Below, piece by piece: positions 7,380-14,029 of a stretch of DNA of 16,066 bases. Where the stretch lies: positions 1 through 16,066 of the forward strand of contig CACXCV010000101.1 of assembly GCA_902766215.1 (NCBI GenBank). The letters are read 5' to 3'. Position 1 is the first letter of the stretch. Every line of letters begins with the position of its first letter. Position numbers and translations under genes: made by a program. Source of the stretch: Oscillospiraceae bacterium. GTDB lineage: Bacteria; Bacillota; Clostridia; Oscillospirales; Oscillospiraceae. Below the pieces are notes generated by a model. The model did no database searches, had not been told where the DNA came from, and saw only the letters and a program-made list of their open reading frames with translations.

Positions 7380-9338
7380 TTACGGCAGCATGGCGCGAAA
7401 TTCGTCCTCGCTCAGAACGGGAATGCCCAGCTCCTGCGCCTTTTTCAGCTTGCTGCCGGCCTTTTCGCCGGCGACGACATAGCTGGTCTTCTTCGACACG
7501 CTGGAGGCGGATTTGCCGCCCAGCGCTTCAATCTGCGCGGCGACCTCCTCCCGCGGGACACTGAGCGTGCCCGTCAGGACAAAGGTCAGCCCTTCAAAGG
7601 CCGTGCCTTTGGGCTGGCTGAGGCTGCGCATATTCACGCCCGCCGCCTGAAGCCGGTCGAGCAGCGCCGACGACTGGGGGTTGGCAAACCACTGCACCAG
7701 ATTCTGCGCGGTAATCGGCCCCACGTCGCGGATGGCGGTCAGCGTCTCCGCGTCTGCCTGCCGCAGCGCGGCCATGGAGCCGAACTCCTCGGCCAGCACC
7801 CTGGCCGCTTTCACGCCAACCTGGCGGATGCCCAGGGCGAACAGCAGGCGCGAAAGGTCGTTGCCCTTGCTGCGCTCGATGGCCGCGGACAGCTTGTCGG
7901 CCATCACGCCGCCCTTCTGCCACAGAGAGGCCAGCTGCTCGCGGGTCAGCGCATAGAGGTCCGCCGGCGTGCAGAGCGCCCCGGCCTCGATCAGGCGCTC
8001 CAGCAGCTTTTCACTCAGGCCCTCGATGTCCATGGCGTCCCGCGAGACAAAATGCATCAGGTGCCGCAGCCGCTGAGCCGGACAGTTGGCGCCGGTGCAG
8101 CGAATGGCCGGGCCGTCGGGGTCGCGCGCCACGGGGCTGCCGCACTCGGGGCAGCATGTGGGCATGACAAAGGGCACGGCGTCCGCCGGGCGCTTGTCCA
8201 GCACCACGTCCAGAATCTCGGGGATGATCTCCCCTGCCTTGCGGATGCGCACAGTGTCGCCGATACGGATGTCCTTCTCGGCAATGAAGTCCTGATTGTG
8301 CAGCGTGGCCTGGGTCACGCGGGTGCCTGCCAGACGCACGGGGGCGACGATGGCCTTGGGCGTCAGCACGCCGGTGCGCCCCACCTGAATCTGAATCTGC
8401 TGGAGCACCGTCTGCTTGATCTCCGGCGGATATTTATACGCCGCCGCCCAGCGGGGGAATTTGGCCGTGCTGCCCAGCTCGCCGCGCAGCGCCAGGCTGT
8501 CGGTCTTGACCACCGCGCCGTCGATGTCGAAGCAATAGCCGTCGCGCTGCTCGTTGATGGTGGCCACCTGGGTCAGCACCTCCTCCGCCGTGGTGCAGAG
8601 CGTGTAAGGAATCACCTTCATGTGCAGGCTGCGCAGATAGTCCAGCGTCTCGCTGTGACGCTCGAAGGATCTGCCCTCGCACAGCTGCAGATTGAAAATC
8701 AGGATGTCCAGCCTGCGCCGGGCGGCCACCTTGGGGTCCAGCTGGCGCAGGCTGCCCGCCGCAGCGTTGCGCGGGTTGGCAAACAGTGGCTGGCCGCGCT
8801 CCTCTCGCTCTTCGTTCAGCCGCTCGAACACCTGCCGGGGCATAAACACCTCGCCCCGGACGATCAGCCGGGGCGGCGCATTCTCCAGCCGCAGCGGAAT
8901 GCTGGCAATGGTGCGCAGGTTGGCCGTCACGTCCTCGCCCACCAGGCCGTCGCCGCGGGTGGCCCCGCGGACCAGCACGCCGTCCACATATTCCAGCGCC
9001 ACGGACAGGCCGTCCACCTTGGGCTCTACGGTATACTGCGGCGCCTGCACACGGGAGAGAAAGTCGGTCAGCTCTTCGGCGGAGAACACGTCCTGCAGGC
9101 TTTCCAGCGGCACCTCGTGGGTGACGGGGGCAAACGCGGACACCGCCTGCCCGCCCACCCGCTGCGTGGGCGAATCCGGGTGCGCCAGCTGGGGATATTG
9201 CTGCTCCAGCGTCTCCAGCTCGCGCAGGAGCATGTCATATTCATAATCGGGGATGGTGGGCGCGTCCAGCACATAATACTGATAATTATAGGCATTGAGC
9301 CGCTGTGTCAGCTCGTCAATCCGGTTCTTGGGTTCCAT
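7380..9338 (-). CDS. ligA: NAD-dependent DNA ligase
   Basis: A 652-residue enzyme that seals DNA nicks in replication and repair using NAD+. All domains are present in order: the NAD-binding Ia domain (YYVLDAPTIPDYEYD, 21-35), adenylation domain with nucleophile Lys107 in EPKVDG, OB fold (about 315-390), a four-Cys zinc finger (Cys396, 399, 414, 419), helix-hairpin-helix repeats (about 430-570), and a C-terminal BRCT domain (578-652). ATG 9338 is chosen because GGAGGG lies 7 bases upstream and the family N-terminus begins there; the longer frame to 9410 runs into yunB. It sits 16 bases after yunB and is the last gene of the pcrA-yunB-ligA group. pcrA and ligA are neighbours in many Firmicutes, so this is expected apart from yunB between them. 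Confidence 0.97.
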   Translation of the reverse strand: MEPKNRIDELTQRLNAYNYQYYVLDAPTIPDYEYDMLLRELETLEQQYPQLAHPDSPTQRVGGQAVSAFAPVTHEVPLESLQDVFSAEELTDFLSRVQAPQYTVEPKVDGLSVALEYVDGVLVRGATRGDGLVGEDVTANLRTIASIPLRLENAPPRLIVRGEVFMPRQVFERLNEEREERGQPLFANPRNAAAGSLRQLDPKVAARRRLDILIFNLQLCEGRSFERHSETLDYLRSLHMKVIPYTLCTTAEEVLTQVATINEQRDGYCFDIDGAVVKTDSLALRGELGSTAKFPRWAAAYKYPPEIKQTVLQQIQIQVGRTGVLTPKAIVAPVRLAGTRVTQATLHNQDFIAEKDIRIGDTVRIRKAGEIIPEILDVVLDKRPADAVPFVMPTCCPECGSPVARDPDGPAIRCTGANCPAQRLRHLMHFVSRDAMDIEGLSEKLLERLIEAGALCTPADLYALTREQLASLWQKGGVMADKLSAAIERSKGNDLSRLLFALGIRQVGVKAARVLAEEFGSMAALRQADAETLTAIRDVGPITAQNLVQWFANPQSSALLDRLQAAGVNMRSLSQPKGTAFEGLTFVLTGTLSVPREEVAAQIEALGGKSASSVSKKTSYVVAGEKAGSKLKKAQELGIPVLSEDEFRAMLP

Positions 9339-9354
9339 GCTTGGTCCCTCCGTT

Positions 9355-9987
9355 TCAAAAGGTTGCATAGGTTGTGGGCACGTCGCCGACGATGATCGTC
9401 TCGGCCACAACCATTTCTGACGTAACCGCCACGTTGATTGTCTCGGTGGGCAGCAGGACCGTCATCGCCACCTCGACGATCAGGATAATCTGGTGGCAGG
9501 TCTGGTTGATGCCGGCGGAGGTAAAGGCATTACGAAAGCTGGCATCTGAGGTGGAGATGGACAGCACCATCAGCGGAATCCCCGGGCCGCGGCCGGAGAA
9601 CAGCTCCGGCAGGATCAGGTTGCCGATGGGGATGCTCAGCTTATCGGTGGAAATCTCCAGCAGGGTGTCGTTGAGGATGTCCAGAATCTGCGTTTTCAGC
9701 CGGTTGACCTCGGTCATGTTGGTCTTGATGGCCGTGATGCGCCCGTTCAGGTCCTTTTCAAACAGCACCAGCCGGTTATAGTCGATGTTGCCGTCGGCAA
9801 TCTGGGCGTCGATGGCCTCGTTGATGGTGTTGGACGCCACGTTGTCCACCATGGCCCGCGCCATGCCCTCCAGCATGGGGTTGACCTTCTTCTGATAGAG
9901 GATAAACCCCGCCAGCAGCAGTCCCGCCAGCAGAACCAGCCCGCCGATGACCTGCCGCTTGATGCGGTGCCGGCGCCGAATCTCCAT
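9355..9987 (-). CDS. yunB: Sporulation protein YunB
   Basis: A 210-residue homologue of YunB, a membrane-anchored protein that in Bacillus subtilis is made in the mother cell under sigma E and is needed for proper spore formation; its biochemical role is unknown. The sequence shows an Arg-rich start, one transmembrane segment (about 12-32), then NPMLEGMARAMVDNVASNTI resembling the family's conserved N-terminal helix, and ends with TIIVGDVPTTY, close to the family's VVGDVP signature. ATG 9987 is preferred to ATG 9993 because GGAGGGG lies about 6 bases before the former and abuts the latter. That Shine-Dalgarno is inside a 9-bp hairpin just after the pcrA stop. Its place between pcrA and ligA is unusual for a sporulation gene. 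I see no convincing sigma-E promoter directly upstream. Confidence 0.9.
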   Translation of the reverse strand: MEIRRRHRIKRQVIGGLVLLAGLLLAGFILYQKKVNPMLEGMARAMVDNVASNTINEAIDAQIADGNIDYNRLVLFEKDLNGRITAIKTNMTEVNRLKTQILDILNDTLLEISTDKLSIPIGNLILPELFSGRGPGIPLMVLSISTSDASFRNAFTSAGINQTCHQIILIVEVAMTVLLPTETINVAVTSEMVVAETIIVGDVPTTYATF

Positions 9988-9994
9988 AGGCATC

Positions 9995-10021
9995 CCCTCC
10001 CATGGCTATTCTATGGGAGGG
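9995..10021 (-). promoter_or_regulatory. Hairpin sequestering the yunB Shine-Dalgarno
   Basis: On the minus strand CCCTCCCAT (10013-10021) pairs perfectly over 9 bp with ATGGGAGGG (9995-10003), with a 9-base loop. The 3' arm is the yunB ribosome-binding site. The hairpin begins 8 bases after the pcrA stop codon, so a ribosome finishing pcrA would open it. No T-tract follows, so it is not a terminator. Confidence 0.6.
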
Positions 10022-10029
10022 AACGGCAA

Positions 10030-12414
10030 TCATTCCTCTTTGCTCAGGTATGCGGCGGCCGCCTTAGACATCAGGCGCTTGGTGCCGATGTTGTCAAAGG
10101 CAATCTCCAGCAGCGCGTCGCCGCCCATGGGCTGCACCGAAATCACCATGCCGCGGCCAAAGGTCTTGTGGTGGACCATTTCGCCGGCGCGCAACTCCAG
10201 CTGCGGCACGGCGGCAGAGGCGTGGTACTGGGGCAGGACATGCTTTTTCCTCGCGGCGGCAAAGCGGCTCTGTCCGCCAGCTGCGCCGGCCTGTGCCTCG
10301 GGCTTGGGCCGTTCGATGCGGTGGACGCATTCCTCCGGCAGCTCGGCCAGAAAGCGCGAGGGCCGGTTATACAGCGTGCGGCCATAGAGCATCCGGTGCC
10401 GGGTGTGGGTGATGTAAAGCTGCTCCTTGGCGCGGGTAATGGCCACATAGCACAGCCGGCGCTCTTCCTCCAGCTCCTCCGGCTGCTCGATGGCGCGGTT
10501 GCCGGGGAAGATGCCGTCCTCGGCCCCCACCAGAAACACCGTGGGAAACTCCAGCCCCTTGGCCGCATGCATGGTCATCAGCACACAGGCATCGTCCGCT
10601 TCGTTATACTGGTCAATGTCGGTATAGAGGCTGATCTCCTCCAAAAAGCCGCTCAGGGTCGGTTCGGTACTGTTTTCCACATAGGTGACAATGCTCGAGC
10701 GAAGCTCACGGACGTTTTCGGCACGGCTGCGGCTCTCCACGTCGCGCTTGGCCTCCAGCATGGCCAGATACCCGGTCTGCTCACACACCTGGTCATAAAA
10801 CTCCGGCAGGGTCAGCTGCCCCAGCTGCTCGGCCAGCGACTCGATCAGCACCGTGAAGCCCATCAGCTTTTCCGCCGCCTTGGCCAGCGAGGGATAGGTA
10901 TACGGGTCGCTGATGATGTCATACAGCCCCACGCCCTGGGCGGCAGCCTGCCGCTCGGCCATCTCCAGCGTCTTGGCTCCGATACCGCGGGCCGGGTTGT
11001 TGATGATCCGGCGCAGGCGCAGCGAGTCGCTGCGGTTGTTGATCACGCACAGGTAGCTGAGCATGTCCTTAATCTCGGCCCGGTCGAAGAACTTGGTGCC
11101 GCCGATCACCCGATAGGGCACGGCGTTGCGCCGCATGGCGTATTCCAGCGCGTTGGACTGGGCATTGGTGCGGTACAGCACGGCATAGCTGCGGAAGGGC
11201 ACGTGTTTGGCCGCACCCTCAAGAATCCGGGCCACGACAAAGTTGGCCTCGTCGTTTTCGCTCTCGCCCTCGTAGAGAACAATCGGCTCGCCCTGGTTGT
11301 TGTCGGTCCACAGCTCTTTGCCCTTGCGGCCCTGGTTGTTGCGGATCACAGCGTTGGCCGCGTCCAGAATCCGCTGGGTCGAGCGGTAGTTCTGCTCCAG
11401 GCGGATGACCCGCGCGGCGGGATAGTCCTTTTCAAAGTTGAGGATGTTTTCGATGGTGGCCCCGCGGAATCGGTAGATGCTCTGGTCGTCGTCGCCCACC
11501 ACGCAGAGATTTTCATACCGGCCGGAGAGCAGGCGCGCCAGCTCAAACTGGGCGCGGTTTGTGTCCTGATACTCGTCGATGAGCACATAGCGGAAGCGCC
11601 GCTGGTAAACGCTGCGCACGTCCTCGTGCTCCTGCAGCAGGCGCACCGTCAGGCGGATGATGTCGTCAAAGTCCAGGGCGTTGGCCGTTTCCAGCAGCGC
11701 CTGATAGCGCCGGTAGATCGCGGCATAGCGCTCGAGGCGGAAGTCGCCGCTGCCGGCGGCAAAGCGGGCATAGGCCTCGGGGTCCATCAGCTCGTCCTTG
11801 GCGCGGCTGATGGCGGCCAGCACCTGCCGCGGCGGGAAGGTGTCGCTGTCAAGGTCCAGGTCCTTGAGCACGTCGCGGATGACGTTCATGGAGTCGGTCT
11901 GGTCATAGATGGTAAAGGCGCGCTGATAGCCCAGCTTGTCGATGTCCCGCCGGAGGAGGCGGCAGCAGGCGGCATGGAAGGTCATGGCCCACACGTCCTC
12001 GCCCTCGGGGCCGAGCATGTCCGCCAGCCGGTCCTTCAGCTCGTTGGCCGCCTTGTTGGTGAAGGTGATAGCCAGAATCTCCCACGGGCGGGGCGGGTTG
12101 AGCCGGCACAGCGACTCGGCCCGGTCCTTCAGCGCTTCGTCGCGGCTCTGGGCATACTGCTCCAGCAAGGCCGTGTCCTCAGGCGTGAGGCCGCCCGGCA
12201 CCTCGTCGCTGTCAGAGCCGGCGCCAAAGCGCAGAATGTTGGCAATCCGGTAAATCAGCACGGTGGTTTTGCCGCTGCCGGCGCCCGCCAGCAGCAGCAG
12301 CGGCCCCTCGGTCGCCATGACGCCCTGCCGCTGCATGGGGTTAAGCTGCTGGAAGCAGCCGGCAATCACGGCCCTCCGCGCCTGAATAAATGCATGTTCC
12401 TGTTCTGCTGTCAT
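10030..12414 (-). CDS. pcrA: UvrD/PcrA-type 3'-5' DNA helicase
   Basis: A 794-residue superfamily 1A helicase that unwinds DNA in repair and removes RecA or stalled RNA polymerase. Motifs: Walker A AGAGSGKT (43-50), Ia ITFTNKAA (116-123), II DEYQDT (280-285), III GDDDQSIYRFRGA (307-319), IV QNYRS (341-345), V with MTMHAAKGLEF, and VI with YVAITRAKEQLY. The C-terminal 51 residues from GEMVHHKTFGRGMV form the Tudor-like domain that binds RNA polymerase in PcrA. About 62 residues separate motifs I and Ia against about 20 in Bacillus-type PcrA, so subdomain 1A has an acidic insertion of roughly 42 residues. The start at 12414 gives only a weak upstream ribosome site. A promoter overlaps the end of sigF, and yunB and ligA follow. 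Confidence 0.95.
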   Translation of the reverse strand: MTAEQEHAFIQARRAVIAGCFQQLNPMQRQGVMATEGPLLLLAGAGSGKTTVLIYRIANILRFGAGSDSDEVPGGLTPEDTALLEQYAQSRDEALKDRAESLCRLNPPRPWEILAITFTNKAANELKDRLADMLGPEGEDVWAMTFHAACCRLLRRDIDKLGYQRAFTIYDQTDSMNVIRDVLKDLDLDSDTFPPRQVLAAISRAKDELMDPEAYARFAAGSGDFRLERYAAIYRRYQALLETANALDFDDIIRLTVRLLQEHEDVRSVYQRRFRYVLIDEYQDTNRAQFELARLLSGRYENLCVVGDDDQSIYRFRGATIENILNFEKDYPAARVIRLEQNYRSTQRILDAANAVIRNNQGRKGKELWTDNNQGEPIVLYEGESENDEANFVVARILEGAAKHVPFRSYAVLYRTNAQSNALEYAMRRNAVPYRVIGGTKFFDRAEIKDMLSYLCVINNRSDSLRLRRIINNPARGIGAKTLEMAERQAAAQGVGLYDIISDPYTYPSLAKAAEKLMGFTVLIESLAEQLGQLTLPEFYDQVCEQTGYLAMLEAKRDVESRSRAENVRELRSSIVTYVENSTEPTLSGFLEEISLYTDIDQYNEADDACVLMTMHAAKGLEFPTVFLVGAEDGIFPGNRAIEQPEELEEERRLCYVAITRAKEQLYITHTRHRMLYGRTLYNRPSRFLAELPEECVHRIERPKPEAQAGAAGGQSRFAAARKKHVLPQYHASAAVPQLELRAGEMVHHKTFGRGMVISVQPMGGDALLEIAFDNIGTKRLMSKAAAAYLSKEE

Positions 12415-12455
12415 GGTATTTGATTTCCACCTTGTCTGTTGATATCAGTACGATC

Positions 12456-12484
12456 ATTTTACAACAGAACCCGGCGCAAATCAA
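12456..12484 (-). promoter_or_regulatory. Predicted sigma-A promoter for pcrA-yunB-ligA
   Basis: Minus strand: -35 TTGATT (12479-12484, 4 of 6), a 17-base spacer, and -10 TAAAAT (12456-12461, 5 of 6). The -35 overlaps the sigF stop codon at 12481-12483. I see no terminator between sigF and pcrA, so read-through from the spoIIA operon is also possible. Confidence 0.55.
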
Positions 12485-13188
12485 CACAATTCCGCTCGCA
12501 GAGCCGTCAGCGCCTTCTTCTCGATGCGCGAAATCTGCACCTGCGACACGCCGAGAATGCGCGCGGTCTGCTCCTGGGTCAGCTGCCTGAAATACCGCAG
12601 AGCAATCACCTTCTGCTCGCGCTCCGGCAGGTGCCCGACTGCCTCGCGCAGGGTGATCGACTCCAGCAGCGTGTCCTCCGGCCCATCAGCCGAGAGCAGC
12701 TGCTCGAGGGTAAAGTGATCCTCCCCCACCTCGCGGTGAATCGATTCTGGCTCAGCGGTGGCTGTCTCTGCCACCGCAATCTCCTCGGGCGAAAGTCCCA
12801 GTTCATCTGAAAGCTCGGACAGGGCCGGCTCGCGCCCCAGCTGCATGGCCAGCCGCTCGCGGGCAAGGCGGATGGCCTGGGCGCGCTCCTTCAGCCCGCG
12901 GCTGACCTTGACCGCGCCGTCGTCCCGCAGAAAGCGGCGAATCTCGCCGCTGATCTTCGGCACGGCATAGGTGGAGAACTGGGTTCCATAGCTGCGGTCA
13001 TAGCCCGCCATGGCCTTCATAAACCCCACGCAGCCCAGCTGATAGAGGTCGTCGGCGTCCACGCCGCGGCCAAAATAGCGCCGCGCCACCGACCAGATCA
13101 GGCCGCTGTTTTCCACAATCATCTGCTCGGCTGCCTCGCGGTCGCCGTGCTGTGCCCGGCTGAGCAGCTCGTCCAGCGTTGCGTTCAC
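12481..13188 (-). CDS. sigF: Forespore sigma factor F
   Basis: A 235-residue sigma-70 family protein, the first compartment-specific sigma factor of sporulation, active in the forespore once released from SpoIIAB. Region 2 is at about 26-90 with DLYQLGCVGFMKA (47-59) and FSTYAVPKISGEIRRFLRDD; region 3 begins KVSRGLKERAQ (94-104); region 4 has LPEREQKVIALRYF and the helix-turn-helix EQTARILGVSQVQISRIEKK. Position after spoIIAA and spoIIAB separates it from the close paralogue sigma G. The start is GTG at 13188 with GGAGGG 7 bases upstream; it overlaps the spoIIAB stop by the GTGA arrangement, implying translational coupling and matched amounts of sigma and anti-sigma. There is no sigma-1.1 region, as expected. 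Confidence 0.96.
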   Translation of the reverse strand: MNATLDELLSRAQHGDREAAEQMIVENSGLIWSVARRYFGRGVDADDLYQLGCVGFMKAMAGYDRSYGTQFSTYAVPKISGEIRRFLRDDGAVKVSRGLKERAQAIRLARERLAMQLGREPALSELSDELGLSPEEIAVAETATAEPESIHREVGEDHFTLEQLLSADGPEDTLLESITLREAVGHLPEREQKVIALRYFRQLTQEQTARILGVSQVQISRIEKKALTALRAELC

Positions 13189-13622
13189 TGATACACCCTC
13201 CGGGAAAAAATGCGTTTTTTCATCCGGACGGTGGTTCCCTTCCCCGGCTGTGACTGGACGCGAAGCTCCGTCATAAAGCTTTCCATGATGGTAAAGCCCA
13301 TGCCCGAGCGCTCGGCCCCGCCGGTGGTAAAGAGCGGCCTGCGCGCCTGCTCCAGGTTTTCAATGCCGCGGCCCCGGTCGCGGACAACAATCTCCAGCGT
13401 GTCCTGCACAATCTGGCATTGCAGCACGATGATGCCGATCCGGTCCGGATAGGCGTGGACAATGCAGTTGGTCACCGCCTCGCTCACGGCGGTTTTAATG
13501 TCGCCCAGCTCCTCCAGCGTGGGGTCCAGCTGCGCGGCGAAGGCAGCCACCACGCCGCGAGCCACAGCCTCGTTGCTGCTGCGGCTGGGCAGCTCCAAAC
13601 GGATGTAATTGTCAGATTTCAT
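13185..13622 (-). CDS. spoIIAB: Anti-sigma F factor and serine kinase
   Basis: A 145-residue GHKL-fold ATPase that binds sigma F and keeps it inactive, and that phosphorylates SpoIIAA on serine. The N box is SEAVTN (47-52), with Glu48 as the likely general base and Asn52 for Mg. The G1 box is RDRGRGIENL (81-90) with Asp82; the ATP lid carries RRPLFTTGGAERSGMGF (94-110) with the G2 glycines 107 and 109. Length and order match characterised SpoIIAB. ATG 13622 overlaps the spoIIAA stop by ATGA, and GGGGAG lies about 9 bases upstream. Confidence 0.97.
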   Translation of the reverse strand: MKSDNYIRLELPSRSSNEAVARGVVAAFAAQLDPTLEELGDIKTAVSEAVTNCIVHAYPDRIGIIVLQCQIVQDTLEIVVRDRGRGIENLEQARRPLFTTGGAERSGMGFTIMESFMTELRVQSQPGKGTTVRMKKRIFSRRVYQ

Positions 13623-13936
13623 TTGGCTTCACTCCCCAGTTCCATCAGTTTTTCAATTCCTGCCGTTTTCAGCACCCGCATGGGCTGGGCCGGCACGTTT
13701 TTAATCTCCAGATTGCCGCCCAGCTCGCGCATGCGGCGAATGGCGTTGAGCACCACGGCAATGCCCGACGAATCCATAAACGTCACCTCGCGGAAATCCA
13801 GGCAGCACAGCGACGGCAGGTAGGCGTCGATTTTGTCCGCCACGGCCCGCATCACCTCGCGGGCCGCGTGGTGGTCAATCTCCCCCGCCAGCGCAATCGT
13901 CAGGTGCTGGTCCTGCACATAGCTTGTATACCGCAC
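13619..13936 (-). CDS. spoIIAA: Anti-anti-sigma F factor
   Basis: A STAS-domain protein of 105 residues that, when unphosphorylated, binds SpoIIAB and frees sigma F. The conserved GEIDHHAA (18-25) and TFMDSSGIAVV (52-62) are present; Ser56, the first Ser of DSSG, corresponds to the phosphorylated serine of Bacillus SpoIIAA. The frame is open up to an ATG at 13981, but that codon lies inside the terminator hairpin. A strong AAAGGAGG sits 7 bases before GTG 13936 (4 before GTG 13939). I choose 13936, so the protein starts MRYTSYVQ, in line with the family. First gene of the spoIIA operon. Confidence 0.93.
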   Translation of the reverse strand: MRYTSYVQDQHLTIALAGEIDHHAAREVMRAVADKIDAYLPSLCCLDFREVTFMDSSGIAVVLNAIRRMRELGGNLEIKNVPAQPMRVLKTAGIEKLMELGSEAK

Positions 13937-13943
13937 CACAAAG

Positions 13944-13951
13944 CCTCCTTT
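13944..13951 (-). promoter_or_regulatory. Shine-Dalgarno that sets the spoIIAA start
   Basis: AAAGGAGG on the minus strand, immediately after the terminator T-tract. Spacing is 7 bases to GTG 13936 and 4 to GTG 13939. It rules out the longer frame starting at 13981. Confidence 0.75.
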
Positions 13952-13955
13952 GTAC

Positions 13956-13992
13956 AAAAATGAGCGCACATGATTTCTCATGTACGCTCATT
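13956..13992 (-). terminator. GAAA-loop terminator after valS-folC, overlapping the spoIIA -10
   Basis: Arms 13978-13992 and 13959-13973 give a 15-bp stem with a single G-U pair, closed by a GAAA tetraloop on the minus strand and followed by a T-run (A-run 13956-13960 on plus). It starts 37 bases after the folC stop. Its 5' arm begins inside the TATAAT at 13990-13995. Confidence 0.75.
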
Positions 13993-14018
13993 ATATCGAA
14001 GCCATTCTAAAGATGCCG
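13990..14018 (-). promoter_or_regulatory. Candidate spoIIA promoter with perfect -10 and poor -35
   Basis: TATAAT (13990-13995) on the minus strand. The hexamer 17 bases upstream, CGGCAT at 14013-14018, does not resemble TTGACA, which suggests activation by a bound regulator. I could not find a properly spaced AGGA/GAAT pair for sigma H, the usual spoIIA factor. The start would be near 13983. Confidence 0.45.
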
Positions 14019-14023
14019 TCGAA
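13994..14023 (+). promoter_or_regulatory. Two Spo0A-box-like sites over the spoIIA promoter
   Basis: CGTCGAA (14017-14023) and TATCGAA (13994-14000) each match the 0A box TGTCGAA in 6 of 7 bases. They have the same orientation and lie 23 bp apart, over the -35 and -10 positions. Spo0A activates spoIIA in known spore-formers, so the place fits; the sites are short and imperfect. Confidence 0.4.
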
Positions 14024-14029
14024 CGGATG

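Noticed and set aside
7371..9395. A 674-codon plus-strand open frame opposite ligA
   Set aside because: In-register antisense shadow; ligA shows all expected domains.
10046..10052. CATACCT on the minus strand upstream of yunB as a sigma-E -10
   Set aside because: Only a partial match to the sigma-E -10 and no -35 resembling the sigma-E consensus at the right distance; it lies inside the conserved pcrA C-terminus.
9967..12423. An 818-codon plus-strand open frame opposite pcrA
   Set aside because: It is exactly in register with pcrA, its product is a low-complexity Gly/His/Gln/Arg-rich mirror, and pcrA carries all helicase motifs.
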